Shown here: positions 8,125 through 16,344 of the stretch, one piece after another | How positions within the stretch are numbered: the stretch's first letter is position 1 | Layout: each line of letters starts with the position of its first letter | Assembly: GCA_017694275.1 (NCBI GenBank) | Contig: JADINB010000090.1 | Coordinates: forward strand, 1-28,950 | DNA length: 28,950 bases | Direction of reading: 5' to 3' | Origin: Candidatus Egerieousia excrementavium | GTDB taxonomy: Bacteria > Bacteroidota > Bacteroidia > Bacteroidales > UBA932 | Made by a program: the position numbers and the translations under genes | Notes under the pieces: generated by a model | Seen by the model: the letters and a program-made list of their open reading frames with translations, nothing else | Told to the model about the DNA's origin: nothing | Databases searched by the model: none

Positions 8125-9246
8125 ATGTTTTTAAGGAGAATTCTGATATCGAACTTTAAGAATATAAGGGAGGCCGACATTGTCTTTTCACCGAAAATCA
8201 ACGCCATTACCGGCAATAACGGAGAGGGCAAGACCAATTTGCTTGATGCCGTCTATTACCTTTCGATGTGCAAGAGCTATTTCAATACATCCGATACCTA
8301 CACCTGTACTTTCGGTAGCGACGGATTTGCCCTGAACGGAACCTATCTCAACGAAGATTCCACGGAAGAGACAATAGGCGTGGCCCTCAAACAGGGAGGG
8401 GCCAAGACAGTAAGGCGCAACGGCAAGCAATACCAGAGAATGTCTGACCATATAGGAGTGATACCGATAGTGATGGTTTCGCCTTCAGACACCATGCTTG
8501 TAAACGGGGCCGGCGAGGAGCGCAGGCGTTTTGCCAATGCCCTGCTTTCGCAGGTCGACAGAGAGTATCTCCGCAGAATCCAGCGTTACAACCAGTTTCT
8601 TGCACAACGCAACAGACTGCTCAAAAGTGATGCGGTCTCAGGAGAACTGCTGGAAACCATCTCTGAACGCATGAGCCCGGATGCAGCCTACATATACAGG
8701 CGGCGCAAGGAGCTTTGCAGGCAGTTGCAGGAGCTTATGGTTTCTGTTTATGACAAGGTGAGCGGCGGAAAGGATACCGTATCGCTGAAGTATGTGTCGG
8801 ATTTGGAAAGGCGCATGGAAGAGGGAGAGGGCGACGGAGCGCTCCTTTCGCTTTTTGAGGAAAATGCCGGAAAAGATGCCGTTTTGAAATATACCTCGGC
8901 CGGAGTGCAGCGCGACGACATAGAGTTTTTCATAAACGGCCATCATGTCAGAAGATGCGCATCGCAGGGAGAGCAGAAAAGTTTCCTGATTTCTCTCAAG
9001 CTCGCGCAATTTTCGCTTGTCAGGCGCATCCATGGCATGGCACCCATCCTTCTGCTTGATGATCTTTTTGACAAACTGGATATGAATAGAGTACAGTTGC
9101 TTATGAGGCTTGTTGCGGGTGACGGTTTCGGCCAGATTTTCATTACCGACAGCAATAAGGTAAGGGTAGGGCAGATAGCCGGGGCTGTCTCCAGCGAAGT
9201 GAGTTTTTTCAAGGTTTCCAACGGAGAGATATATGAAAAGGAGTGA
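8125..9246 (+). CDS. recF: DNA replication and repair ATPase RecF
   Basis: A 373-residue SMC-like ATPase that loads RecA at ssDNA gaps with RecO and RecR. The ATG at 8125 gives MFLRRILISNFKNI, the usual RecF start. A TTG at 8083 in the same frame would add 14 residues but overlaps the promoter region. Walker A is GNNGEGKT (residues 30-37), the ABC signature region is CASQGEQKSFLISLKLAQ, and Walker B is ILLLDDLFDKLD. The last 14 bp overlap the DUF721 gene. recF followed by DUF721 and divergent from a TPR gene is a Bacteroidetes-style arrangement; dnaA and dnaN are not adjacent as in many other phyla. Confidence 0.95.
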   Translation: MFLRRILISNFKNIREADIVFSPKINAITGNNGEGKTNLLDAVYYLSMCKSYFNTSDTYTCTFGSDGFALNGTYLNEDSTEETIGVALKQGGAKTVRRNGKQYQRMSDHIGVIPIVMVSPSDTMLVNGAGEERRRFANALLSQVDREYLRRIQRYNQFLAQRNRLLKSDAVSGELLETISERMSPDAAYIYRRRKELCRQLQELMVSVYDKVSGGKDTVSLKYVSDLERRMEEGEGDGALLSLFEENAGKDAVLKYTSAGVQRDDIEFFINGHHVRRCASQGEQKSFLISLKLAQFSLVRRIHGMAPILLLDDLFDKLDMNRVQLLMRLVAGDGFGQIFITDSNKVRVGQIAGAVSSEVSFFKVSNGEIYEKE

Positions 9247-9523
9247 TACTGTCCACATAGGAAACCTCATAGCGGAATATGTCAGGGAGCAGGGCCTTGC
9301 CGAGGGGCTGCTTGCCGTAAATGTCTATAGGGCTCTATATGCCGCAGTAGGTGCGGACTGTGCAAAACTGCTTTCAGACAAGTCATATAGAAACAAGTGC
9401 CTTTGCTGTACGGTGAAGTCTTCTGTTGTCAGGAGCATTCTCTACGGCAGAAGGGCCGAGATAATAAGAACCGTAAACGAGACAATCGGATGGAATGCGG
9501 TGGAAAAACTGATTTTGAGATAA
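9233..9523 (+). CDS. DUF721 protein, DciA-like
   Basis: A 96-residue protein of the DUF721 family. DciA, the best studied member, recruits the replicative helicase DnaB where DnaC is absent. The visible core is the basic KH-like fold: NVYRALYAAVGADCAKLL, then SYRNKCLCCTVKSSVVRSILYGRRAEIIRTVNE and a C-terminal VEKLILR. The start ATG overlaps recF by 14 bp, and the stop comes 1 nt before the pdxB ATG, so translation is coupled on both sides. It is shorter than proteobacterial DciA, which has an extra C-terminal tail; short forms are usual in Bacteroidetes. Direct proof of a helicase-loading role here is lacking. Confidence 0.85.
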   Translation: MKRSDTVHIGNLIAEYVREQGLAEGLLAVNVYRALYAAVGADCAKLLSDKSYRNKCLCCTVKSSVVRSILYGRRAEIIRTVNETIGWNAVEKLILR

Positions 9524-9524
9524 G

Positions 9525-10631
9525 ATGCTGAATTTTGTAATAGACAAGGACATACCATTTATAAAAGGAGTTTTTGAACCCTATGCCCGGGTAGTGTACC
9601 TCAAAGGCGCGGAGATAGACAATTCTTGCCTCAGACATGCCGATGCCCTGATTGTGAGAACCAGAACCAGATGCGACGCGGCTTTGCTTTCCGATACTCG
9701 TGTAAGGTTTATAGCCTCTGCAACAATCGGTACAGACCATGTTGACCTGCAATACTGCAACAGCCACGGAATCCATTTTGAAAACGCCGCCGGGTGTAAC
9801 TCCTCGGCAGTGATGCAGTATGTATATACGGCGCTTTTTGCCCTTGTCCATAAAGATTCACGGATTCTGGATGACAGTGCAAGACAGGGGAAGAGACCTG
9901 TGATAGGCGTGATAGGAGTAGGGAATGTGGGTTCTAAGGTTGCGGCCCTCGGGGAATATCTCGGATTCGACGTGCTGAGAAACGACCCTCCCAGGGAGGC
10001 GCTGCAGGAGCGTGCGCTTGCAGAGGGCAGGCTTTCCGCCAATGAGGCGACAAGTTATTGCCGGCTCGGCTTTCTGCTCCGGAATTCAGACATAGTCACC
10101 ATGCATGTTCCGTTGCTCGATACGACACGTGGAATGGCCGGCAGCACCTTTTTTTCCAGTATGAAACCAGGAGCGGTGTTTGTCAATACTTCCCGCGGCG
10201 AGGCGGTAGACGAGACTGCGCTGCTTGCATCCCGCCGGAAACTTTCCGGACTAATAATCGATGTGTGGAATAACGAACCGGCAATAAATACCGCCCTTCT
10301 CGACGCTGCGGATATCGCTACTCCGCACATTGCCGGATATTCCGTTGAAGGGAAGGCAAACGGTACCCTGATGGTTGTCCGTGCGGCTGCCCGTTATTTC
10401 GGGATAGGCGAACTTGAAAATTACGAGATTCCGAAAGAGATGTATGACAAGTCGCTTACCCCGGTACTTGATTTGAAAGGAAAAGGTGCAGGGCAGATTT
10501 TTAAGGAACTGTATGAAATTTTTCCTATCTTTAACCTCGATAACCTTTTGAGAGATAACGTTTCGGATTTCGAACATATTAGAAGTAACTATAAATTGAG
10601 GAGGGAATTCCATGTTTACCAGCAACGATGA
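9525..10631 (+). CDS. pdxB: 4-phosphoerythronate dehydrogenase
   Basis: A 368-residue D-isomer-specific 2-hydroxyacid dehydrogenase that oxidises 4-phosphoerythronate in the DXP-dependent pyridoxal 5'-phosphate pathway. The Rossmann fold shows GVIGVGNVGSKVA (about 128-140). Catalytic residues match the family as R224 (NTSRGEAVDE), E251 (WNNEP) and H268 (TPHIAGYS). HIAGYSVEGKANGT and the C-terminal extension ending in REFHVYQ separate PdxB from other 2-hydroxyacid dehydrogenases. Residues about 157-185 form a longer linker than I expect. It starts 1 nt after DUF721 and its last 20 bp overlap the DUF4301 gene. Confidence 0.92.
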   Translation: MLNFVIDKDIPFIKGVFEPYARVVYLKGAEIDNSCLRHADALIVRTRTRCDAALLSDTRVRFIASATIGTDHVDLQYCNSHGIHFENAAGCNSSAVMQYVYTALFALVHKDSRILDDSARQGKRPVIGVIGVGNVGSKVAALGEYLGFDVLRNDPPREALQERALAEGRLSANEATSYCRLGFLLRNSDIVTMHVPLLDTTRGMAGSTFFSSMKPGAVFVNTSRGEAVDETALLASRRKLSGLIIDVWNNEPAINTALLDAADIATPHIAGYSVEGKANGTLMVVRAAARYFGIGELENYEIPKEMYDKSLTPVLDLKGKGAGQIFKELYEIFPIFNLDNLLRDNVSDFEHIRSNYKLRREFHVYQQR

Positions 10632-12066
10632 AAAACTTATGGCAGACCGGGGCATAACCAGGAGCACGGTTGACAGGCAGCTTCAGAATTACAAGAGCGG
10701 TTTTCCTTTTTTGAAAATCGCAGATGCGGCTACAATAGAAAACGGCGGTATAATAGCGCTTGATGAGAGCCAGGCAGACAGTTTCGTAAAGATTGCCGAT
10801 GAGTATGACGGCAGCGTATGCAAGTTTGTGCCGGCTTCAGGTGCCGCTTCTAGAATGTTCAAGGATCTTTTTGCAGCGCTTTCAAATCTCAAGGAGGGAA
10901 AATCTCTGGAGCAGACTCCGCTGGCAGAAAAATTCGTGGAGAATATCTGCAAATTTCCATTTTTTGATGCAAGACACCTGCTTGAGTTCACACTGTCAGA
11001 CAAAGCCTTGAATTACGGTTCAATGCCAAAAGGCCTTGTCGAGTTCCATTCATATCCAGACGGCAACAGGACTCCGCTTGAGGAACATCTTGTTGAGGGT
11101 GCGCTTTATGCCAAAGACAAAAACGGCGTTGTAAAGATGGTATTTACTGTTTCCAAGGAACATCGCAGCGGTTTCGAACAGCTGTTTGAGAGCGTAAAGG
11201 AGAAATACCAGAAACGGTTTGGCTGTAAATATGACGTGGAATTCACATTGCAGTCGCCATCGACAGACATGATTGCCGTAGACGGGCAGAACAATCCGTT
11301 CAGGACAGAAACAGGCGAACTGCTTTTCAGGCCTGCAGGCCATGGCGCGCTGCTGCAGAACATAAATGAGATAAAATCTGATGTCATAGTTGTCAAGAAT
11401 ATAGACAACGTGGTAAAGGAGAAGTTCGTTGCCCCGACAGTATATTGGAAAAAGGTGCTTATAGGCGCAGCAGTTGCCTTGAGCGGAAAATGCAGGGAAT
11501 ATCTTTCCCAGATAGCGGACAAGAGTGAAGTCCCCGCAGCACGGCTCGAAGAACTGAAAGAGTTCTTGCACCGCAATTTTTCCGTGGATCTCTCGCAGGT
11601 GCCGGAAGATGAGTTGCTCTCGGTCATCAAGAGTAAACTCGACAGGCCGGTCAGAGTCTGCGGCATGGTCAGGAACGAGGGGGAGCCGGGAGGAGGCCCG
11701 TATATAATAAGGGAGAGCGACGGTACAACCTCACTGCAGATTCTGGAAAGCGCACAGATAGACAAGGCAGACCCGGCAGCCATGGCTGCACTTGAGGGTG
11801 CCACCCATTTCAATCCTGTAGATCTTGTCTGCACCGTTTACGATTACAAAGGCGACAAGTTCGATCTTGCTGCATATTCAGACCCTTCTACAGGCTTTAT
11901 TTCGGAAAAGAGTTATCAGGGCAGAAAACTGAAGGCACAGGAGTTGCCAGGTTTATGGAACGGCGCAATGAGCAACTGGAATACCCAGTTCATAGAGGTG
12001 CCGCTTATTACCTTTAATCCGGTCAAGACCGTTGTAGACCTTCTGCGCGAGACGCATCAGGGGTAG
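10612..12066 (+). CDS. DUF4301 protein with nucleotidyltransferase-like motifs
   Basis: A 484-residue cytosolic protein of the DUF4301 family, with no established function that I know of. Several short blocks recall UDP-sugar pyrophosphorylases: PASGAASRMF (74-83) in place of the glycine-rich nucleotide loop, GHGALL (243-248) resembling the GHGD turn, and KNIDN (262-266) resembling the NIDN metal/sugar motif. FHSYPDGNRTPLEEHL (145-160) also looks catalytic. These are my reading, not a profile match. The start ATG at 10612 lies within pdxB (20-bp overlap), preceded by a purine-rich GAGGAGGG that looks like a ribosome binding site. It ends with TAG and is followed by a 13-bp hairpin. Confidence 0.85.
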   Translation: MFTSNDEKLMADRGITRSTVDRQLQNYKSGFPFLKIADAATIENGGIIALDESQADSFVKIADEYDGSVCKFVPASGAASRMFKDLFAALSNLKEGKSLEQTPLAEKFVENICKFPFFDARHLLEFTLSDKALNYGSMPKGLVEFHSYPDGNRTPLEEHLVEGALYAKDKNGVVKMVFTVSKEHRSGFEQLFESVKEKYQKRFGCKYDVEFTLQSPSTDMIAVDGQNNPFRTETGELLFRPAGHGALLQNINEIKSDVIVVKNIDNVVKEKFVAPTVYWKKVLIGAAVALSGKCREYLSQIADKSEVPAARLEELKEFLHRNFSVDLSQVPEDELLSVIKSKLDRPVRVCGMVRNEGEPGGGPYIIRESDGTTSLQILESAQIDKADPAAMAALEGATHFNPVDLVCTVYDYKGDKFDLAAYSDPSTGFISEKSYQGRKLKAQELPGLWNGAMSNWNTQFIEVPLITFNPVKTVVDLLRETHQG

Positions 12067-12098
12067 GCGCTGCGCGATTGTAAATGAAATAATAAATG

Positions 12099-12133
12099 CG
12101 AGAGGCTGTGTCTGTACAAAACGCAGCCTCTCG
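12099..12133. terminator. Bidirectional terminator hairpin between convergent genes
   Basis: A 13-bp stem with one G-U pair, CGAGAGGCTGTGT paired with ACGCAGCCTCTCG across a 9-nt loop. It lies 33 nt past the DUF4301 stop and 32 nt past the end of the convergent DHS-like gene. Neither side has an uninterrupted U-run; the minus-strand side is T-rich (CATTTATTATTTC). Confidence 0.75.
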
Positions 12134-12164
12134 TATATAATGGTATGCCTTGCGGCATCTGAAG

Positions 12165-13139
12165 TTACCATCCCAAAACGTACGCAAAGATAAGCGGAGC
12201 CACAATGGTGGCATCGCTCTCGACTATGAATCTGGGTGTCTTGGCATCAAGCTTGCCCCACGTGATCTTTTCGTTCGGAACAGCTCCGGAATATGAGCCG
12301 TATGAAGTCGTGGAGTCTGAAATCTGGCAGAAATATTTCCAGAGAGGAACATCTTTCCATTCCAGATCCTGGGCCATCATGGGCACTACGCAAATGGGGA
12401 AATCACCTGCCGTGCCGCCGCCTATCTGGAAGAAACCTACTCCCTTGCCGCCGGAATTTGCCCTGTACCACTCTGTAAGGAATATCATGGTTTCGATTCC
12501 GTTCTTTACTGTATGGGGGTTGAGCTCACCCTTGATTACATGTGCAGTGAATATGTTGGCCGTGGTGCAGTCTTCCCATGCAGGCACTACGATAGGAATA
12601 TTCTTCTCGCATGCTGCAAGCACCCAGCTGTCTTTTGGGTCAATCTCATAATATTGCTCCAGGACTCCTGAGCGGAGCATCTTGTACATGAATTCCCAGG
12701 GAAAATACCTTTCACCCTTTGATTCGGCATCTTTCCATACCTCCAAAAGGTGTTTCTCCAATCTTCTGAAAGCCTCTTCCTCAGGAATGCAGGTATCTGT
12801 AACACGGTTCATATGGTTGTTAAGTAACTCCTCTTCCTGCTCCGGGGTCAAATCTCTGTAGTTGGGAACTCTTTTGTAATGAGAGTGTGCAACCAGATTC
12901 ATTATGTCCTCTTCGAGATTGTTGGCAGAGCATGAAACAATATGAATCTTATCCTGGCGAATCATCTCAGCCAGCGATATGCCGAGCTCTGCGGTGCTCA
13001 TTGCTCCCGCCATGGCGAGCATCATTTTTCCACCATCTTTCACCTGCTCCTCGTAAGCCTTTGCAGCATCAACCAATGTTGCAGAGTTAAAATGGCGATA
13101 ATGGTGAGTAATAAATTGAGAAATAGGTCCTTTACTCAT
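12165..13139 (-). CDS. Deoxyhypusine synthase-like protein
   Basis: A 324-residue homologue of deoxyhypusine synthase. Eukaryotic and archaeal DHS uses NAD and spermidine to modify a lysine of IF5A, a protein bacteria lack, so the bacterial enzyme must act on something else; homospermidine synthesis is one idea from related enzymes. The catalytic core is kept: SCSANNLEEDIM matches the NAD-binding loop, GAMSTAELG and QIGGGTAGDF are family blocks, and SGAVPNEKITWGKL aligns with human SGARPDEAVSWGKI, placing K296 at the position of the essential lysine K329. It is transcribed alone, divergent from the decarboxylase at 13241. Confidence 0.9.
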   Translation of the reverse strand: MSKGPISQFITHHYRHFNSATLVDAAKAYEEQVKDGGKMMLAMAGAMSTAELGISLAEMIRQDKIHIVSCSANNLEEDIMNLVAHSHYKRVPNYRDLTPEQEEELLNNHMNRVTDTCIPEEEAFRRLEKHLLEVWKDAESKGERYFPWEFMYKMLRSGVLEQYYEIDPKDSWVLAACEKNIPIVVPAWEDCTTANIFTAHVIKGELNPHTVKNGIETMIFLTEWYRANSGGKGVGFFQIGGGTAGDFPICVVPMMAQDLEWKDVPLWKYFCQISDSTTSYGSYSGAVPNEKITWGKLDAKTPRFIVESDATIVAPLIFAYVLGW

Positions 13140-13188
13140 ATTATTCTTTCTTGTGTTAATTTGTCCGCAAAATAAATAAAAAAAAGTT

Positions 13189-13197
13189 TAAATTTGT
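13189..13197 (+). promoter_or_regulatory. Bacteroidetes-type -7 element for the lysA operon
   Basis: TAAATTTGT matches TAnnTTTGY exactly and lies 43 nt before the ATG at 13241. A TTTG at 13160-13163 is 25 nt upstream, longer than the usual spacing, so the -33 assignment is doubtful. Predicted start is near 13203. It would drive the long plus-strand gene run. Confidence 0.55.
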
Positions 13198-13240
13198 TCC
13201 TTATTTAAAATTAATTTAAAACCACTTCACATTTCTACCG

Positions 13241-14395
13241 ATGATAACACAAGAGGCCATAAAGGCATTTGAGACAATCCATACTCCGTTTTACTATTAC
13301 GATATGGATCTTCTGAACAAAACGCTTCAGATATATACTTCATTGACAAACAAATATGGGTATTCTGCGCACTATGCGCTAAAGGCCAATGCAAATCCGA
13401 AAATATTGTCGGCCATACAGAAGGCAGGTCTGGGGGCAGACTGCGTAAGCGGGAACGAGGTGGCGCTGGCTGTCAAGTCTGGTTTCCCCGCAGAGAAAAT
13501 TGTCTATGCAGGCGTGGGAAAATCAGACATGGAGATAAAGACCGCCCTTAAGGCAGGTATCTTCAGTTTCAATTGCGAATCTGTACCTGAAATCAAGATT
13601 ATTAACGACCTGGCGGCTTCCATGGGCAAGGTCGCCCATATCGCGCTGCGCATCAACCCCGACATTGACGCCCATACCCACAAGTATATAAGTACAGGAA
13701 GAAAGGAAGACAAGTTCGGTATCAGCCCCTGGATGTTTGAGGGTGTTGCCGGGCTTTTCGAGTCTTGCAACAACATAAAGCTTATGGGGCTTCATTTTCA
13801 TGTAGGCTCGCAGATATTGGACATGAGCGTGTTCGAGTTGCTGTGCAGGCGGATTGAGGAGTTGCAGGGCTGGTTTGTGGAACATGGATATCCCATTGCG
13901 AACATCAATATGGGAGGCGGGCTCGGCGTTGATTACATCAATCCGGGAGAGCATCCCATCGCAGATTTCGAGAGTTATTTTGGCGTGATAAACAAAAATC
14001 TCAAGGTAAGGCCGGGACAGACGGTGCATTTTGAGCCGGGAAGGGCTATCGTGGCACAGTGCGGACATCTTGTTTCAAGAGTGCTGTATGTGAAGATCGG
14101 ACAGAGAAAGAAGTTCGTGATACTGGATGCCGGAATGAACGATCTTATACGTCCGGCTCTCTATCAGGCCCATCACGACATAGAGAACCTTACTTCGCAG
14201 AAGAGAAAGATGAGATATGATGTCGTAGGGCCGGTTTGCGAGTCAAGCGACAAGTTTGCAAGCAACGTAATGCTGCCGCAGACAAAGAGAGGTGACCTTG
14301 TAGCCATACATACGGCAGGCGCATACGGGCAGGTAATGGCAATGAGGTATAACCAGAGAGACATAGCCAAGGCTTACTATTCCGACGAACTGTAA
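13241..14395 (+). CDS. lysA: Diaminopimelate decarboxylase (fold III PLP decarboxylase)
   Basis: A 384-residue alanine-racemase-fold decarboxylase that makes L-lysine from meso-diaminopimelate. The PLP lysine is in HYALKAN near residue 48. Other sites are LHFHVGSQI, NMGGGLGVDY (phosphate-binding glycines), HFEPGRAIV and GPVCESSDKFA, whose Cys comes from the partner subunit in the dimer. The GPVCESSD signature favours DAP over ornithine or carboxynorspermidine substrates. Its stop codon shares one base with the ATG of the following TetR-type gene. The neighbouring DHS-like gene makes a polyamine role worth considering, but sequence favours lysine synthesis. Confidence 0.88.
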   Translation: MITQEAIKAFETIHTPFYYYDMDLLNKTLQIYTSLTNKYGYSAHYALKANANPKILSAIQKAGLGADCVSGNEVALAVKSGFPAEKIVYAGVGKSDMEIKTALKAGIFSFNCESVPEIKIINDLAASMGKVAHIALRINPDIDAHTHKYISTGRKEDKFGISPWMFEGVAGLFESCNNIKLMGLHFHVGSQILDMSVFELLCRRIEELQGWFVEHGYPIANINMGGGLGVDYINPGEHPIADFESYFGVINKNLKVRPGQTVHFEPGRAIVAQCGHLVSRVLYVKIGQRKKFVILDAGMNDLIRPALYQAHHDIENLTSQKRKMRYDVVGPVCESSDKFASNVMLPQTKRGDLVAIHTAGAYGQVMAMRYNQRDIAKAYYSDEL

Positions 14396-15000
14396 TGCAA
14401 GAAACGGCGCCCGAGAAAAAATATGTTGGGGAACTGTTCCAGCTATTTGTAGAACGTGGAATGGAGCTGACGATGGAGCAGGTGGCCGAAAGGCTGCATG
14501 TGACAAAGAAGACGCTTTACAACCATTTTGAATCAAAACGGGCAATGGCAGATTCGGTCATCAGCCATTTTGTTGCTGGCCTTGAAAGGAAAATCGCAGT
14601 AAGTTTCAGGCCTGATGATGACGCAATCATGCGTCTCTTGAAGGCCGGCAGGATTGTCCCGCGGGAGATTGCGCGTCTGAAGTTCGCTTTTCTCAATGGA
14701 ATTCTCGGGCACTACAAGGAGTTTTTCACCTTCTCAGACCCGTCGTGGTTCTATTACAGGATGGTAAGAGACAACCTGCTGCTCGGGATGAAAAACGGAC
14801 TTTACAGAAAGGATGCCGACATGGGTGCCTTGCTGCTCTCTCACACCGCAGTGCTGGATTATATGTATGACCGCGACAATATTGCACGATATTATAACCA
14901 TACGAGAAGATATTTTGCGGAATTCGTGAAGGTATATCTCTTTTCGGTGGTAAATGATGACAACAGAAAATTATTGAGTTCATATTTAGAAAAGGTTTGA
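14395..15000 (+). CDS. TetR/AcrR-family transcriptional regulator
   Basis: A 201-residue protein with an N-terminal helix-turn-helix at about residues 8-55. TMEQVAERLHVTKKTLYNHFESKRAMADSVI is the textbook TetR recognition-helix pattern, including the LYNHF stretch. The C-terminal helices (about 60-201) would form the ligand and dimer domain; they show several aromatic residues (PSWFYYRMVRDNLLLGMK) and match no ligand class I recognise. It overlaps the lysA stop by one base and is followed 4 nt later by ffh, so it is embedded in a housekeeping run rather than beside an efflux pump. Targets and ligand are not readable. Confidence 0.88.
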   Translation: MQETAPEKKYVGELFQLFVERGMELTMEQVAERLHVTKKTLYNHFESKRAMADSVISHFVAGLERKIAVSFRPDDDAIMRLLKAGRIVPREIARLKFAFLNGILGHYKEFFTFSDPSWFYYRMVRDNLLLGMKNGLYRKDADMGALLLSHTAVLDYMYDRDNIARYYNHTRRYFAEFVKVYLFSVVNDDNRKLLSSYLEKV

Positions 15001-15004
15001 CAGT

Positions 15005-16342
15005 ATGTTTGAAAATTTGATTGACAGGTTAGACAGGTCTTTCAAGCTTTTGAAAGGCGAGGGGAAGATAACGGAAATTAATGTGGCCGAAACGCTTAAG
15101 GATATAAGAAAGGCTCTGATAGACGCCGATGTAAGTTATAAGGTGGCCAAAAAGTTCTGCGATGACGTAAAACAGATTGCATTGGGGCAAAACGTGCTCA
15201 AGTCTGTAAAGCCTTCGCAGATGATGGTAAAGATCGTACATGACGAACTTACACGGCTCATGGGAAGTGAAGCTTCGGAGGCTAACCTCAAGGGACATCC
15301 TGCAACGGTGTTGGTGGCCGGTCTTCAAGGTTCGGGTAAAACCACTTTTTCAGGCAAGCTGGCATTGAACTGCAAGTCGAAACGGGGTATGAAGGTAATG
15401 CTTGTCGCGTGCGACGTATACCGCCCTGCCGCAATAGAGCAGTTGAAGGTGCTTGGAGAACAGATAGGTGTGACCGTCTTCTCGAAAGAGGGTTCCATGG
15501 ATCCGGTCGGGATTGCAAAAGAGGCCGTAGAGACGGCAAAGAGAGAAAATTACTCTTTGGTGATTGTGGATACGGCTGGCCGTCTGGCAATAGACGAGCA
15601 GATGATGGATGAAATCTCGGCGCTCAAGAAAGCTCTGGAACCTTCCGAGACATTGTTTGTAGTGGACTCCATGACAGGTCAGGATGCTGTAGAGACGGCA
15701 AAGGCATTCAACGAAAGGATAGACTACGACGGAGTGGTGCTTACCAAACTCGACGGTGATACCCGCGGTGGAGCGGCGCTTTCCATCATGGCGGTAGTGA
15801 ACAAACCCATAAAGTTCATAAGCACCGGCGAGAAGATGGAGGCGCTGGATGTCTTCCACCCCAAACGTATTGCCGACAGAATTCTGGGTATGGGCGACAT
15901 TGTCTCGCTGGTTGAGAAGGCCCAGGAGCAGTTCGATGAAGAAGAGGCCAAGAAGTTGCAGAAGAAACTGATAAAAAATCAGTTTACCCTGTGGGATTTC
16001 TACAACCAGATACAGCAGATAAAGAAGATGGGAAATATCAAGGATCTTGCATCCATGCTTCCTGGAGTGGGCAAGGCACTGCGTGATGTTGACATAGACA
16101 ATTCGGCCTTCAAAGGGGTGGAGGCCATAATCCTTGCCATGACTCCGGAAGAGAGGGAAAATCCGGTTATTCTCAACGGCAGCCGCCGCAGAAGGATTGC
16201 GCTTGGAAGCGGGACTTCAGTGGCAGAGGTCAACAGGCTGCTCAAACAGTTTGAGGATACCAGAAAAATCATGAAGAACATGGCAGGCGGCGGTGCGAAA
16301 AACGCGATGAAGGCCATGAATATGATGCGCAAAAGGAGGTAG
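15005..16342 (+). CDS. ffh: Signal recognition particle GTPase Ffh
   Basis: A 445-residue SRP54-type protein that binds 4.5S RNA and signal sequences and delivers ribosomes to FtsY. The N domain is at about 1-95. The G domain has G1 GLQGSGKTT (106-114), the DTAGR G3 motif, and TKLDGDTRGGAAL (G4 and closing loop). The methionine-rich M domain fills the last 120 residues and ends MKAMNMMRKRR, with a SRRRRIALGSG RNA-binding segment. Length is normal. The gene ends in TAG, 2 nt before the folD ATG. The SRP RNA gene itself is not in the window. Confidence 0.96.
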   Translation: MFENLIDRLDRSFKLLKGEGKITEINVAETLKDIRKALIDADVSYKVAKKFCDDVKQIALGQNVLKSVKPSQMMVKIVHDELTRLMGSEASEANLKGHPATVLVAGLQGSGKTTFSGKLALNCKSKRGMKVMLVACDVYRPAAIEQLKVLGEQIGVTVFSKEGSMDPVGIAKEAVETAKRENYSLVIVDTAGRLAIDEQMMDEISALKKALEPSETLFVVDSMTGQDAVETAKAFNERIDYDGVVLTKLDGDTRGGAALSIMAVVNKPIKFISTGEKMEALDVFHPKRIADRILGMGDIVSLVEKAQEQFDEEEAKKLQKKLIKNQFTLWDFYNQIQQIKKMGNIKDLASMLPGVGKALRDVDIDNSAFKGVEAIILAMTPEERENPVILNGSRRRRIALGSGTSVAEVNRLLKQFEDTRKIMKNMAGGGAKNAMKAMNMMRKRR

Positions 16343-16344
16343 AT

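Noticed and set aside
13155..13185. Minus-strand promoter for the DHS-like gene (TTTATTTTGC)
   Set aside because: The match to TAnnTTTG is off by one base in spacing and there is no -33 element, so it is not listed as a feature.
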